Below are positions 15,507 through 25,215 of a DNA stretch of 41,388 nucleotides, piece by piece (position 1 is the first letter of the stretch; every line of letters begins with the position of its first letter). Source of the stretch: Burkholderiales bacterium (lineage in GTDB: Bacteria; Pseudomonadota; Gammaproteobacteria; Burkholderiales; Burkholderiaceae_E); contig JADCHE010000115.1 in the NCBI GenBank assembly GCA_020248665.1, forward strand, positions 1-41,388. Reading direction: 5' to 3'. The translations under genes and the position numbers were made by a program. Under the pieces are notes generated by a model. The model had not been told where the DNA came from and made no database searches. It was given only the letters and a program-made list of their open reading frames with translations.

Positions 15507-15520
15507 ATTGGTCCGATGCG

Positions 15521-15769
15521 ATGGCGACCCTGACGATCCGCAACCTCGACGAGGACACCAAGGCGCGGCTGCGCGTGCGCGCGGCCCGGCACGGTCGGTC
15601 GATGGAGGAGGAGGCGCGCACGCTTCTCGCCGCGGCGGTCCGCGCGCCGAGCGCCCGGCCCGCCGATCTCGCGGCCTCGATCCGGCGCCGGTTCGAGCCG
15701 CTCGGCGGCGTGGAGCTCGACCTGCCCGCGCGCGACGCGGAGCGCGAGCCGCCGAAGCTCCGGCGATGA
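15521..15769 (+). CDS. FitA/VapB-type ribbon-helix-helix antitoxin
   Basis: An 82-residue protein. The N-terminus (MATLTIRNLDEDTKARLRV) is a ribbon-helix-helix DNA-binding domain of the FitA/Arc type, followed by the typical AARHGRSMEEEARTLL helix. The C-terminal half, Pro/Arg-rich, would wrap around the toxin and block its active site. The stop overlaps the start of the PIN-domain toxin gene (ATGA), the usual coupling for such modules. It should repress its own promoter through the dyads upstream. Confidence 0.9.
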   Translation: MATLTIRNLDEDTKARLRVRAARHGRSMEEEARTLLAAAVRAPSARPADLAASIRRRFEPLGGVELDLPARDAEREPPKLRR

Positions 15770-16185
15770 TCCTGCTGGACACGAACGTGCTGTCGGAGCT
15801 GATGCGTCCGACGCCCGACCCGGGCGTCGCGGCCTGGATCGCCGGCCATCCGGCCAGCGGTCTCGCGACGACAACGATCACGCAGGCGGAGATCCGCCAC
15901 GGCATCGCCCGGCTGCCGTCGGGGCGCCGGCGCGACGCGCTGCAGCGGGCCGTGGCGGCGATGTTCGACGAGGAGTTCGGGGACCGCGTGCTGCCCTTCG
16001 ATGCGGCCGCGGCACCTCACTACGCGACGCTGCGCGCGACCCGGGAGCGCGCGGGCAGGCCGATCCCGGCGTTCGACGCGCAGATCGCGGCGATCGCGCG
16101 GGCCCACCGGGCGACGATCGCGACCCGGGACCTCGGCGGCTTCGCGGACTGCGGCGTGCCGCTCGTCGACCCGTGGGCCGCGTGA
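15766..16185 (+). CDS. FitB/VapC-type PIN-domain toxin ribonuclease
   Basis: A 139-residue PIN-domain protein, a Mg-dependent RNase toxin. The acidic site is complete: D5 (MILLDTNVLSEL), E42 (TQAEIRHG), D104 (AFDAQIAAIA) and D122 (ATRDLGGF). Length and the IPAFDAQIAAIA block match the FitB branch. It is translationally coupled to the antitoxin through ATGA. The RNA target is unknown. It converges with the large Fe-S dehydrogenase gene across only 25 bases. Confidence 0.92.
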   Translation: MILLDTNVLSELMRPTPDPGVAAWIAGHPASGLATTTITQAEIRHGIARLPSGRRRDALQRAVAAMFDEEFGDRVLPFDAAAAPHYATLRATRERAGRPIPAFDAQIAAIARAHRATIATRDLGGFADCGVPLVDPWAA

Positions 16186-16210
16186 CCGTGCGTCCCGCGG
16201 CCCGGGGTCG

Positions 16211-19200
16211 CTACACCAGCACCCGCTCGATCCCGCCCTCGTTCGCGCGCTTCACGTACTCCGGCATCCAGTTCTCGCCGAGCAGGTGCTTGGCGATCTC
16301 GACGACGATGTAGTCGGCCTCGACCGCGGTGTCGCCCTGGTAGCGCGACAGGCCCTGCAGGCACGACGGGCACGAGGTCAGCACCTTGACCGGGCCGTCG
16401 AACGACTCGCCCTTCGCGGTGCCCGCCGGCACAGCCTGCACCCCGGCGCGGATCGCGTCGGCGGCGCGCTTCATATCGCCTTCCTTGCGGAAGCGGATCT
16501 GCGTGGAGATGTCGGGCCGGGTGACCGCGAGCGTGCCGGACTCGCCGCAGCAGCGGTCGTTCTTCTCGACCGTGCCGTTGAGCTCGGCGTTCACCAGCGT
16601 GTTCACCACCTTCATCGGCGCGTGCTGCTTCATCGGGCTGTGGCAGGGGTCGTGGTACATGTACCGCGTGCCGGTCACGCCCTCGATGCGCACGCCCTTC
16701 TCCATCAGGAACTCGTGGATGTCGAGGATGCGGCAGCCCGGGAAGATCTTCTCGAACTCGTACTTCTGCAGCTGGTCGTGGCAGGTGCCGCAGGAGACGA
16801 CGACGGTCCTGATGTCGAGGTAGTTCAGCGTGTTGGCCACGCGGTGGAACAGCACGCGGTTGTCGGTGACGATCTGCTCGGCCTTGTCGAACTCGCCGGC
16901 GCCGCGCTGCGGGTAGCCGCAGCACAGGTAGCCGGGCGGCAGCACGGTCTGCACGCCGACGTGCCAGAGCATCGCCTGGGTCGCGAGGCCGACCTGCGAG
17001 AACAGGCGCTCGGAGCCGCAGCCGGGGAAGTAGAACACCGCCTCGGCGTCGACGGCGGTCGCCTTCGGGTCGCGGATGATCGGCACGTAGCGCGCGTCCT
17101 CGATGTCGAGCAGCGCGCGCGCGGCTTTCTTGGGCAGGCCTCCGGGCATCTTCTTGTTGACGAAGTGGATCACCTGCTCGGCGAGCTTCGGGCGCCCGAC
17201 GCTCGACGGGGGTGCCGCGGTCTGCGCCTTCGCCGGCGCCTTCAGCACCTCGTGCGCGATGCGCTGCGCCTTGTAGCCCCAGTCGATCATCACCTTGCGG
17301 GCGACGTTGATCGTGGTGGGGTTGGTCGCGTTGAGGAACAGCATCGACGCTGCGGTGCCGGGGTTGAAGCGCTTCTGCCCCATCTTGCGCAGCAGGTTGC
17401 GCATCGCCATCGACACGTCGCCGAAGTCGATGTCCACCGGGCACGGCGACTCGCACTTGTGGCAGATCGTGCAGTGGTCGGCGACGTCGCCGAACTCGTC
17501 CCAGTGGCGGATCGACACGCCGCGGCGGGTCTGCTCCTCGTAGAGGAAGGCCTCGATCAGCAGCGAGGTCGCGAGGATCTTGTTGCGCGGGCTGTAGAGC
17601 AGGTTCGCGCGCGGCACGTGGGTCGCGCACACCGGCTTGCACTTGCCGCAGCGCAGGCAGTCCTTGATCGAGTCGGCGATCGAGCCGATGTCGGACTGCT
17701 GCAGGATCAGCGACTCGGCGCCCATCAGGCCGAAGCTCGGCGTGTAGGCGTCGCGCAGGTCGCCGCCGGGCAGGAGCTTGCCCTTGTTGAAGCGGCCCTC
17801 GGGGTCGACGCGCTCCTTGTAGCCGCGGAAGTCGCGGATCTCGTCCTCGGTCAGGTACTCGAGCTTGGTGATGCCGATGCCGTGCTCGCCGGAGATCACG
17901 CCGTCGAGGCTGCGGGCGAGCGCCATGATGCGGTCGACCGCGCGGTTGGCCTCCTGCAGCATCCCGTAGTCGTCGGAGTTGACCGGGAGGTTGGTGTGCA
18001 CGTTGCCGTCGCCGGCGTGCATGTGCAGCGCGACGAACACGCGGCTGCGCAGGATGCCCTTGTGCAGCGCGACCGCTCGATCGAGGACCGGGCGGAACGC
18101 CTGGCCGGAGAAGATCTCCGACAGCGGTGCGAGCAGCTCGGCCTTCCAGGACACGCGGATGGTGCGGTCCTGCAGCAGGTGGAAGAGGGTCGCCCGCGGG
18201 TCGTCGACGAGGCGGCGGCGCGCCTCGCCGAGCGCGCCGCGCAGCCCGAGCGGCTCGAGGCCGGGAGCGACCTGCGCGAGCGGCGCGTCGAGCTGCTCGA
18301 GCAGGAACGTCCAGCGCGCGCGCACCGCGCCCAGCAGCTCGCGCGCCTGCGCTAGGCGCTCGGCGAGCATCTCGGCGGGCAGGCGGGCGCCGGGGCCGGT
18401 GCCCTCGTCGGACTTGCCGAGCGGCAGCGTCGCGGGGTCGGCCGCGAACAGGTCGTCGAGCGCCTCGACGACGCGCAGCTTGTTGCGGGTCGACAGCTCG
18501 ATGTTGATCCGCTCGATGCCGTCGGTGTACTCGGCCATCCGCTGCAGCGGGATGACCACGTCCTCGTTGATCTTGAACGCGTTGGTGTGCCGCGCGATCG
18601 CGGCGGTGCGCGCGCGGTCGAGCCAGAAGGTCTTGCGCGCCTCGGGCGACACCGCGACGAAGCCCTCGCCGCTGCGCCCGTTGGCGAGCCGCACGACCTC
18701 GGAGGCGGCCTTGGCGACCGCCTCGTCGTCATCGCCGACGATGTCGCCGATCAGCACCATCTTCGGCAACCCGCCGCGGCGCGACTTGGTCGCGTAGCCG
18801 ACCGCGCGCAGGTACCGCTCGTCGAGGTGCTCGAGGCCGGCGAGGATCGCGCCGAACGGCTGTCGGTCGAGGTAGCCCTTGATCTCGACGATCGAGGGCA
18901 CCGCGTCCTTGGCCTGGCCGAAGAACTCGAGGCACACCGTGCGCACGTGCTTCGGCATGCGGTGCAGCACCCAGCGCGCCGACGTGATCAGCCCGTCGCA
19001 GCCCTCCTTCTGCACGCCGGGCAGGCCCGCGAGGAACTTGTCGGTGACGTCCTTGCCGAGGCCCTGCTTGCGGAAGCGGGAGCCCTCGATCTCGAGGACC
19101 TCGGTGCGCGTCGGTTCGCCGCGCATCGTGCCCTCGTCGGACAGCTGCCCCGGCGCGTACCAGGCGAGCGCGAAGCGTGCGACCGGCACGTCGTGGATCT

Positions 19201-20248
19201 TGCCTCGGTTGTGCTCCAGGCGCGTGACCTCGAGCCAGTCGCCCTGCGGGTCGACCATCCGCCACCAGGCGAGGTTGTCGAGAGCGGTGCCCCAGAGCAC
19301 GGCCTTCTTGCCGCCGGCGTTCATCGCGATGTTGCCGCCGATGCACGAGGCCTCGAGCGAGGTCGGGTCGACCGCGAACACGAAGCCGGCCGAATCGGCC
19401 GCGTCGGTCACGCGCTTGGTGACCACGCCGGCCTCGGAGAAGATCGTCGCGACCTCGGCGTCGACACCGGGCAGCCGCTCGAGCTGCACCGGGCCGAGGC
19501 CGACCAGCTTCTCGGTGTTGATCACCGCGGACAGCGGCGTGAGCGGTATCGCCCCGCCGGTGTAGCCGGTGCCGCCGCCGCGCGGGATGATGGTGAGGCC
19601 CAGCTCGATGCAGCCGGCGACGAGCGCCGCGACCTCGGCCTCGGTGTCGGGCGCGAGCACGACGAACGGGTACTCGACGCGCCAGTCGGTCGCGTCGGTG
19701 ACGTGCGAGACGCGCGACATGCCGTCGAAGCGGATGTTGTCGCGGCGGGTGACGCGCGACAGGCGCTTGAGCGCGCGGGCGCGCAACGCCGCGGCCTGCT
19801 CGAAGGTCGCCTCGAAGCTCGAGACCGCGGCGCGCGCGAGCTCGAGCAGGCGGCCGACCTTGTCGGCGCGGGTCGTCGCGCCGCGCGGATCGTCGATCGA
19901 CGGGGCGCTCGTGTCGGCGTCGCGCCGGCGCTCGATCTCGCGCAGCCGGTGCTGCAGCGCCTCGATCAGCGCCGCGCGCCGCTTCGGGTTGTCGAGCAGG
20001 TCGTCCTGCAGGAACGGGTTGCGCTGGACCACCCAGACGTCGCCCAGCACCTCGTAGAGCATCCGGGCGGAGCGGCCGGTGCGACGCTCGGCCCGCAGCT
20101 CCTCGACGATCCGCCAGCCCTCCTCGCCGAGCAGCCGCAGCACGATCTCGCGGTCGGAGAACGAGGTGTAGTTGTACGGGATCTCGCGCAACCGGGCGGG
20201 CGCGTCGACGGCTCGCGTGGCGAGGGCCGGAAGGATCGGGGCGTTCAT
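16211..20248 (-). CDS. Fused FAD-linked dehydrogenase / Fe-S oxidoreductase (DUF3683, GlcD-GlcF-like)
   Basis: A 1345-residue multidomain enzyme. A DUF3683-like N-terminal domain (about 1-160) is followed by an FAD-binding type-4 domain (about 195-400, with [16 protein letters not shown]) and the FAD-oxidase C-terminal domain to about 830. A 2x[4Fe-4S] ferredoxin domain then carries [11 protein letters not shown] and [12 protein letters not shown]. Two cysteine-rich CCG repeats near the end contain [22 protein letters not shown] and RCCGESG. The order is that of a D-lactate/glycolate-type dehydrogenase fused to a GlcF-like electron-transfer unit. It probably oxidises a D-2-hydroxyacid and passes electrons to the quinone pool. 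The substrate is not readable. The start at 20248 lacks a good Shine-Dalgarno sequence. Confidence 0.9.
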   Translation of the reverse strand: MNAPILPALATRAVDAPARLREIPYNYTSFSDREIVLRLLGEEGWRIVEELRAERRTGRSARMLYEVLGDVWVVQRNPFLQDDLLDNPKRRAALIEALQHRLREIERRRDADTSAPSIDDPRGATTRADKVGRLLELARAAVSSFEATFEQAAALRARALKRLSRVTRRDNIRFDGMSRVSHVTDATDWRVEYPFVVLAPDTEAEVAALVAGCIELGLTIIPRGGGTGYTGGAIPLTPLSAVINTEKLVGLGPVQLERLPGVDAEVATIFSEAGVVTKRVTDAADSAGFVFAVDPTSLEASCIGGNIAMNAGGKKAVLWGTALDNLAWWRMVDPQGDWLEVTRLEHNRGKIHDVPVARFALAWYAPGQLSDEGTMRGEPTRTEVLEIEGSRFRKQGLGKDVTDKFLAGLPGVQKEGCDGLITSARWVLHRMPKHVRTVCLEFFGQAKDAVPSIVEIKGYLDRQPFGAILAGLEHLDERYLRAVGYATKSRRGGLPKMVLIGDIVGDDDEAVAKAASEVVRLANGRSGEGFVAVSPEARKTFWLDRARTAAIARHTNAFKINEDVVIPLQRMAEYTDGIERINIELSTRNKLRVVEALDDLFAADPATLPLGKSDEGTGPGARLPAEMLAERLAQARELLGAVRARWTFLLEQLDAPLAQVAPGLEPLGLRGALGEARRRLVDDPRATLFHLLQDRTIRVSWKAELLAPLSEIFSGQAFRPVLDRAVALHKGILRSRVFVALHMHAGDGNVHTNLPVNSDDYGMLQEANRAVDRIMALARSLDGVISGEHGIGITKLEYLTEDEIRDFRGYKERVDPEGRFNKGKLLPGGDLRDAYTPSFGLMGAESLILQQSDIGSIADSIKDCLRCGKCKPVCATHVPRANLLYSPRNKILATSLLIEAFLYEEQTRRGVSIRHWDEFGDVADHCTICHKCESPCPVDIDFGDVSMAMRNLLRKMGQKRFNPGTAASMLFLNATNPTTINVARKVMIDWGYKAQRIAHEVLKAPAKAQTAAPPSSVGRPKLAEQVIHFVNKKMPGGLPKKAARALLDIEDARYVPIIRDPKATAVDAEAVFYFPGCGSERLFSQVGLATQAMLWHVGVQTVLPPGYLCCGYPQRGAGEFDKAEQIVTDNRVLFHRVANTLNYLDIRTVVVSCGTCHDQLQKYEFEKIFPGCRILDIHEFLMEKGVRIEGVTGTRYMYHDPCHSPMKQHAPMKVVNTLVNAELNGTVEKNDRCCGESGTLAVTRPDISTQIRFRKEGDMKRAADAIRAGVQAVPAGTAKGESFDGPVKVLTSCPSCLQGLSRYQGDTAVEADYIVVEIAKHLLGENWMPEYVKRANEGGIERVLV

Positions 20249-20369
20249 CGGGGAGGGTCCGTCCGGTGACGGGACGGCCCGCGGGCCGGGGCCCGGCGAC
20301 CGGTCCATGCAAAACCCCGATTCTAGCCGCGAGGGGGGTTCCCCGCTCGGGCCCGGGGGCTTGCGGCGT

Positions 20370-20861
20370 TCAGCCGGTGAACGGCGACAGCAGCTTCATC
20401 CACCAGCTGTCGGGCACCCACAGCAACGCCGCGGTCATCGTCGCGTAGCGCAGGAACTTGCCGATCGCCATGTACAGCACGCAGGGCCAGAACGACAGCT
20501 TCAGCCAGCCGGCGAGCGCGCACAGCGGGTCCCCGACCGCGGGCAGCCAGGACAGCAGCAGCATCTTCGGGCCGAAGCGCTTCAACCAGCCGAAGTACCG
20601 GGTCTCGGTATGCCGGGCGACCGCGTACTTCGCGCCGTAACCGAGCCACCAGTCGACCATGCCGCCGAGCGTGTTGCCGGCGGTCGCGACGAGCACGGTG
20701 AGCCAGAACGTGTCCGGGTTCAGCTTCACGAAGCCGAACACTGCGGGCTCGGAGCCCAGCGGCAGCAGCGTCGCCGACACGAACGCGACGACGAACACGC
20801 TCGTCAGCCCGTGCCTAGGCAGCGCGAACCAGTCGATCAGGCGCTCTATCAGGGCTTCCAT
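20370..20861 (-). CDS. YqaA-like DedA/SNARE-associated membrane protein
   Basis: A 163-residue inner-membrane protein with about four hydrophobic segments. Features of the small YqaA branch of the DedA family are [18 protein letters not shown], the glycine-rich [18 protein letters not shown] and the re-entrant [20 protein letters not shown]. DedA-superfamily proteins act in lipid carrier flipping or membrane homeostasis, but the role of this branch is not settled. The start at 20861 (MEALIERLI) is preferred over an ATG six codons upstream. It lies 121 bases upstream of the Fe-S dehydrogenase and diverges from ilvA. Confidence 0.85.
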   Translation of the reverse strand: MEALIERLIDWFALPRHGLTSVFVVAFVSATLLPLGSEPAVFGFVKLNPDTFWLTVLVATAGNTLGGMVDWWLGYGAKYAVARHTETRYFGWLKRFGPKMLLLSWLPAVGDPLCALAGWLKLSFWPCVLYMAIGKFLRYATMTAALLWVPDSWWMKLLSPFTG

Positions 20862-20994
20862 CGCGGGCCGGGGAGCCAAGGGTCGCGCATTCTAGCCGCG
20901 CGACGCGTGCGGCCCGGTCGGCGACCCTTCCGCACGCGCGTCTGCCCGCGCGCCGGCAGCGCGCCCCCGCGCCGGGACGCGCACCCCCGGCCGG

Positions 20995-21000
20995 TAGAAT
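20995..21000 (+). promoter_or_regulatory. Candidate -10 box (TAGAAT) of ilvA
   Basis: TAGAAT matches the sigma-70 -10 consensus at five of six positions and ends 9 bases before the ilvA ATG. Initiation 6-8 bases downstream would give a leaderless or nearly leaderless mRNA. No Shine-Dalgarno sequence is visible in the gap, which supports that reading. No clear -35 box was seen. Confidence 0.45.
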
Positions 21001-21009
21001 CGGGTCACC

Positions 21010-22557
21010 ATGCCCACCCAGTACCTTAAGCGCATCCTCACTGCGCGCGTCTACGACGTCGCCCAGGAGACCCCGCTCGAGCGGGCCGACTGGCTGTCGC
21101 GGCGGATCGGGAACACCTTGCTTCTCAAGCGCGAGGACCTGCAGCCGGTGTTCTCGTTCAAGCTGCGCGGGGCCTACAACAAGATGGCGCACCTGTCCGC
21201 CGATCAGCTCGCGCGCGGCGTGATCTGCGCGTCCGCGGGCAACCACGCGCAGGGGGTCGCGCTCTCCGCGCAGCGGCTCGGCTGCCGGGCGGTGATCGTG
21301 ATGCCGGTGACCACGCCACAGGTCAAGGTCGACGCGGTGATCGCGCGCGGCGCCGAGGTGGTGCTGCACGGCGACTCGTACAGCGACGCCGCCGCGCACG
21401 CGACCGCGCTGCAGGCCGAGCAGGGGCTGACCTTCGTGCACCCGTTCGACGACCCGGACGTGATCGCCGGGCAGGGCACGATCGGCATGGAGATCCTGCG
21501 CCAGCACACCGGCCACATCGAGGCGATCTTCGTCGCGATCGGGGGCGGCGGGCTCGCCGCCGGCATCGGCGCCTACGTGAAGCAGCTGCGGCCCGAGACG
21601 AAGCTGATCGGCGTGCAGACCACCGACTCCGACGCGATGGCGCGCTCGCTGAAGGCCGGCCGGCGCGTCGAGCTGCAGGACGTGGGCCTCTTCTCCGACG
21701 GCACCGCCGTGAAGAAGGTCGGCGAGGAGACCTTCAGGCTGTGCCGCGAGTACCTCGACGACGTGATCCTCGTCGACACCGACGCGGCCTGCGCTGCGAT
21801 CAAGGACGTGTTCCAGGACACCCGCTCGATCCTCGAGCCCGCGGGCGCGCTCGCGATCGCCGGGGCCAAGGCCTGGATCGAGCGCGAATCGGCCGCGCGC
21901 GGCGAGCCGGTCACCGGCCGCACGCTGGTCGCGGTCGCGTGCGGCGCGAACATGAACTTCGACCGCCTGCGCTTCGTCTCGGAGCGCGCCGAGGTCGGCG
22001 AGCAGCGCGAGGCGGTGTTCGCGGTGACGATCCCCGAGGAGCGCGGCAGCTTCCGGCGCTTCTGCGAGTTGGTCGGGCCGCGCAACGTCACCGAGTTCAA
22101 CTACCGGATCGCCGACGCGAAGGTCGCGCACGTGTTCGTCGGCGTGCAGGTAGGGGGTCGCGACGAGGCCCGCGCGATCGCGGCGAACTTCGACGCGCAC
22201 GGCTTCGCGACGCTCGACCTCACCGACGACGAGCTGGCGAAACTCCACATCCGCCACCTCGTGGGCGGCCACTCTCCGCTCGCGCGCGACGAGCGCCTGT
22301 ACCGCTTCGAGTTCCCCGAGAAGCCCGGCGCATTGATGAGATTCCTGACGAGCATGGCGCCCGACTGGAACATCTCGCTGTTCCATTACCGCAACCACGG
22401 CGCGGACTACGCTAGGATCCTGGTGGGCCTGCAGGTGCCGCGCGAGGACGACGCGGCCTTCGCCGCGTTCCTGCGCACGCTGGGCTACCGCCACTGGGAC
22501 GAGAGCACGAACCCGGTCTATCGGCTCTTCCTCGCGGCCGGCGGCGAGACCGCCTGA
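21010..22557 (+). CDS. ilvA: Threonine ammonia-lyase, biosynthetic
   Basis: A 515-residue PLP enzyme that deaminates threonine to 2-oxobutanoate, the committed step to isoleucine. The catalytic domain (1-325) has the PLP lysine in PVFSFKLRGAYNKM (K51), SAGNHAQGVALSA and the glycine-rich phosphate loop GGGGLAAGIG. The C-terminal 190 residues contain two ACT-like regulatory domains (around EERGSFRRFCELVG and FPEKPGALMRFLTS). Full length with both ACT domains marks the isoleucine-sensitive biosynthetic form, not the short catabolic one. It is a single gene, divergent from the YqaA gene. Confidence 0.96.
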   Translation: MPTQYLKRILTARVYDVAQETPLERADWLSRRIGNTLLLKREDLQPVFSFKLRGAYNKMAHLSADQLARGVICASAGNHAQGVALSAQRLGCRAVIVMPVTTPQVKVDAVIARGAEVVLHGDSYSDAAAHATALQAEQGLTFVHPFDDPDVIAGQGTIGMEILRQHTGHIEAIFVAIGGGGLAAGIGAYVKQLRPETKLIGVQTTDSDAMARSLKAGRRVELQDVGLFSDGTAVKKVGEETFRLCREYLDDVILVDTDAACAAIKDVFQDTRSILEPAGALAIAGAKAWIERESAARGEPVTGRTLVAVACGANMNFDRLRFVSERAEVGEQREAVFAVTIPEERGSFRRFCELVGPRNVTEFNYRIADAKVAHVFVGVQVGGRDEARAIAANFDAHGFATLDLTDDELAKLHIRHLVGGHSPLARDERLYRFEFPEKPGALMRFLTSMAPDWNISLFHYRNHGADYARILVGLQVPREDDAAFAAFLRTLGYRHWDESTNPVYRLFLAAGGETA

Positions 22558-22678
22558 TTCACGCAATTTCACATATCGCGAACCGGATCCGTCGCCGTCG
22601 CGGCGGTTCGGCTGTCGGCGCAGGGTTAAACTCGGCCGTTTCCAAACCAGTGTCATGCCGGTCTTGGTTTCGGGAAAC

Positions 22679-23410
22679 ATGCGCATCGTGATCATCGACG
22701 ACGACACGACCCTCGCCGCCAGCGTGACCTCCGCGCTGTCGCGCAACGGGTGGGCGTGCCGCGCGCACGCCGACGGCCGCTCGTTCATCGCGACGATGCA
22801 CCGCGAGAGCTACGATGCGTACATCGTCGACTGGGGCCTGCCCGACATGTCCGGGCTCGACGTGCTGCGCGCGATCCGGGCCCGCGTGCCGATGACGGTG
22901 CCGGTGCTGTTCCTCACGGCCCGCGACGACGAGCTGGACGTCATCGAGGCGCTGGAGGCCGGCGCCGACGACTTCATCTTCAAGCCCGCCCGCATCGGCG
23001 AGCTTCAGGCCCGCCTGCGCGCGATGTGGCGGCGCCACTCGCGGATCCCCGACGCGCCCGACACCTACGAGTACGACCGCTTCCGCTTCGACCTGAAGCT
23101 GCAGCGCGCGTGGGTCGAAGGCCTGCCGGTCGACCTCACGCAGAAGGAGTTCCAGCTCGCGGTGCTGCTGCTTCGCAACCTCGGCAAGCCACTGTCGCGG
23201 GGACACATCCGCGAGGTGGTCTGGGGCCGCGACAGCGAGATCCCCTCGCGGACGATGGATACGCACGTGTCCCGCGTCCGCACCAAGCTGGGCCTGCGCC
23301 CCGAACACCGGTACCTGCTGGCCCCCGTGTACAGTTACGGCTACCGGCTCGAGCACCTGGCCGGATCGTCGGGCTCGTCGAACGCCGACGTTGCCGCAGG
23401 CCCGGGCTGA
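22679..23410 (+). CDS. OmpR/PhoB-family response regulator
   Basis: A 243-residue two-component regulator. The receiver domain has the acidic pair in IVIIDDDTT, phospho-acceptor D51 (YIVDWGLPDMSG), T80 and K102 (FIFKPARI). The C-terminal winged helix (about 140-232) contains LTQKEFQLAVLLLRNLG, SRGHIREVVWG and TMDTHVSRVRTKLGL. The start at 22679 (MRIVIIDDD, GGGAA upstream) is preferred over an ATG 8 codons earlier. All phosphorylation residues are intact, yet the kinase gene that should follow is only a fragment. The protein is therefore an orphan regulator at this locus, perhaps served by a kinase elsewhere. Confidence 0.92.
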   Translation: MRIVIIDDDTTLAASVTSALSRNGWACRAHADGRSFIATMHRESYDAYIVDWGLPDMSGLDVLRAIRARVPMTVPVLFLTARDDELDVIEALEAGADDFIFKPARIGELQARLRAMWRRHSRIPDAPDTYEYDRFRFDLKLQRAWVEGLPVDLTQKEFQLAVLLLRNLGKPLSRGHIREVVWGRDSEIPSRTMDTHVSRVRTKLGLRPEHRYLLAPVYSYGYRLEHLAGSSGSSNADVAAGPG

Positions 23411-23439
23411 GCGCCTCGCCGGCGCGACGCCCAGGCCTT

Positions 23440-23875
23440 GAACCGGGTGCGCACGCCGACTCGGCTCGTGCCCGGTACCGAGTTGCGGATCGACCCGTCG
23501 TGGCTGCGCGGCGAGCCGGCGGCGCTGACGCTCGAAGCGGTCGGCGCCAGCTCGACGCGCCGCGCCACACGCCGCCCGGCTCGCAGGCCGACCTCGGGCT
23601 GGAACGCGACGGCGCCGGCTGGCGACAGTCGATGTCGGACCGCTGCCCCGGCATCGACCCCGCCGACCGGTCCCGGATCTTCGAGCCGTGGTGGCGCGGC
23701 CACCACGCCGGCCCCTCCACCGGCGTCGGCCTCGGGCTGGCCTTGGTCGCCACGGTCGCCGAGCGCCACGGGGGGGGCCGCCCGGGCGCTCGGACGCGAC
23801 GGCGGGGGGGCCCGGATCGAGTTGTGGTTGCCCGACGGTGTGGAACCGGCGCCGTCGGGGTAGACTATGTGTAAA
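23440..23875 (+). pseudogene. Remnant of a sensor histidine kinase (ATPase end only, frameshifted)
   Basis: Translated pieces in three frames spell the C-terminal ATPase domain of a sensor kinase. The first is [19 protein letters not shown]. After a frame change come [20 protein letters not shown] (N-box region), the G1 box [19 protein letters not shown] and the G2 box [18 protein letters not shown]. After a second frame change in an 8-G run (23770-23777) comes [18 protein letters not shown]. The sensor, membrane, HAMP and phospho-acceptor His regions are absent: only about 30 bases separate it from the regulator stop. The 5' part has been deleted and the rest carries at least two frameshifts. 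The G-run shift could be a sequencing error, but the missing N-terminal part cannot. Confidence 0.8.
23861..23866 (+). promoter_or_regulatory. Possible -10 box (TAGACT) of hemA
   Basis: TAGACT lies 22 bases before the hemA ATG and matches the -10 consensus at four of six positions. The same hexamer serves as the -10 of the better supported grxD promoter. No convincing -35 box is visible, so this is weak. Confidence 0.3.
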
Positions 23876-23888
23876 CCCGCGTTGTCAC

Positions 23889-25157
23889 ATGCACCTGCTC
23901 ACGCTCGGCCTGAACCACACCACCGCGCCGCTCTCGCTGCGCGAGAAGGTGGCGTTTCCCGGCGACGCACTGCGCGACGCGGTGGCGGACCTGCGCCGGC
24001 AGCTGAAGGTGATCGTGCCCGAGAGCGCGATCCTGTCCACCTGCAACCGCACCGAGATCTACTGCGCCACGCCCGACCCGCGCGACGCGCGGGCCGAGAT
24101 CGCCCGGTGGATGGTCGAGCGCAACGCGCTCGGCGGCCCGTCCCAGCTCGAGCCCCACCTGTACGCACGCCCGAACGACCAGGCGGTGCGCCACGCGTTC
24201 CGGGTCGCCTCGGGCCTCGACTCGATGGTGCTCGGCGAGCCGCAGATCCTCGGCCAGATGAAGGACGCCGCCCGGGTGGCGCAGGAGGCCGACGCGCTCG
24301 GCACCCACCTGCACCAGCTGTTCCAGCGCACCTTCGCCGTCGCCAAGGAGGTCCGCAGCCACACCGAGATCGGCGCCCACTCGGTGTCGATGGCCGCCGC
24401 GGCCGTGCGCCTCGCGCAGCGGCTGTTCGAGGACCTCAAGCAGACCTCGGTGCTGTTCGTCGGCGCCGGCGAGATGATCGAGCTCGCAGCGACCCACTTC
24501 GTCGCGCAGCACCCGAAGAAGATCACCGTCGCCAACCGCACCGCCGAGCGCGCCCAGAAGCTCGCCCAGCGCTTCGGCGCGAACGCGCTCAAGCTCGCCG
24601 ACCTGCCCGAGACGCTCGCCGAGCACGACATCGTCGTCTCGTGCACCGCGAGCTCGCTGCCGATCATCGGCCTGGGCATGGTCGAGCGCGCGCTGAAGGC
24701 GCGCCGCCGCCGGCCGATCTTCATGATCGACCTCGCCGTGCCGCGCGACATCGAGCCCGAGGTGGCGCGCCTCGACGACGTGTTCCTCTACACCGTCGAC
24801 GATCTCGGCAAGCTGGTGCAGGCCGGCATCGAGAACCGGCAGGCCGCGGTCGCCCAGGCCGAGGCGATCATCGAGAACCGCGTCGACGCGTTCATGCACT
24901 GGCTGTCGTCCCGGCAGGCGGTGCCCGCGATCCGCGCGCTGCACGCGCGCGGCGACGCGTTGAAGCGCGCCGAGCTCGACCGCGCCCGCAAGGCGCTCGC
25001 CCGCGGCGAGGACCCGGACGCGGTGCTCGAGGCGCTGGCCAACGGGCTCGCCGCGAAGTTCCTGCACGGCCCGACCACGCTGCTGCAGCGCCCCGGCCCC
25101 GAGCAGCAGCAGGTCTCGGCGCTGATCGACCGGCTGCTGCCGGACGGCGGATCCTGA
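23889..25157 (+). CDS. hemA: Glutamyl-tRNA reductase
   Basis: A 422-residue enzyme that reduces glutamyl-tRNA(Glu) to glutamate-1-semialdehyde, the first step of the C5 route to haem. Signatures are the N-terminal [19 protein letters not shown], the catalytic cysteine in [12 protein letters not shown] (C52), [19 protein letters not shown], an NADPH-binding [17 protein letters not shown] and the helical C-terminal dimerisation domain. The start at 23889 gives the standard family N-terminus. prfA follows after 58 bases, the usual hemA-prfA-prmC arrangement in betaproteobacteria. Confidence 0.97.
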   Translation: MHLLTLGLNHTTAPLSLREKVAFPGDALRDAVADLRRQLKVIVPESAILSTCNRTEIYCATPDPRDARAEIARWMVERNALGGPSQLEPHLYARPNDQAVRHAFRVASGLDSMVLGEPQILGQMKDAARVAQEADALGTHLHQLFQRTFAVAKEVRSHTEIGAHSVSMAAAAVRLAQRLFEDLKQTSVLFVGAGEMIELAATHFVAQHPKKITVANRTAERAQKLAQRFGANALKLADLPETLAEHDIVVSCTASSLPIIGLGMVERALKARRRRPIFMIDLAVPRDIEPEVARLDDVFLYTVDDLGKLVQAGIENRQAAVAQAEAIIENRVDAFMHWLSSRQAVPAIRALHARGDALKRAELDRARKALARGEDPDAVLEALANGLAAKFLHGPTTLLQRPGPEQQQVSALIDRLLPDGGS

Positions 25158-25215
25158 TCCGCCGCGTCGCGCGCCGCCCGCCGGCGCCGCGCGTCCCGCT
25201 TCCGTCCGCGATCGC

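Noticed and set aside
16001-18355. Long plus-strand open frame of 784 codons
   Set aside because: It is antisense to the Fe-S dehydrogenase, whose cysteine motifs establish the real frame.
22580-22609. Terminator after ilvA (GAACCG...CGGTTC)
   Set aside because: The arms are only 6 bases, the loop is 18 bases and no T-run follows. The support is too weak.
23411-23888. A separate small gene between the response regulator and hemA
   Set aside because: None of the frames is complete. Pieces from three frames together spell a kinase ATPase domain, so the stretch is a pseudogene.
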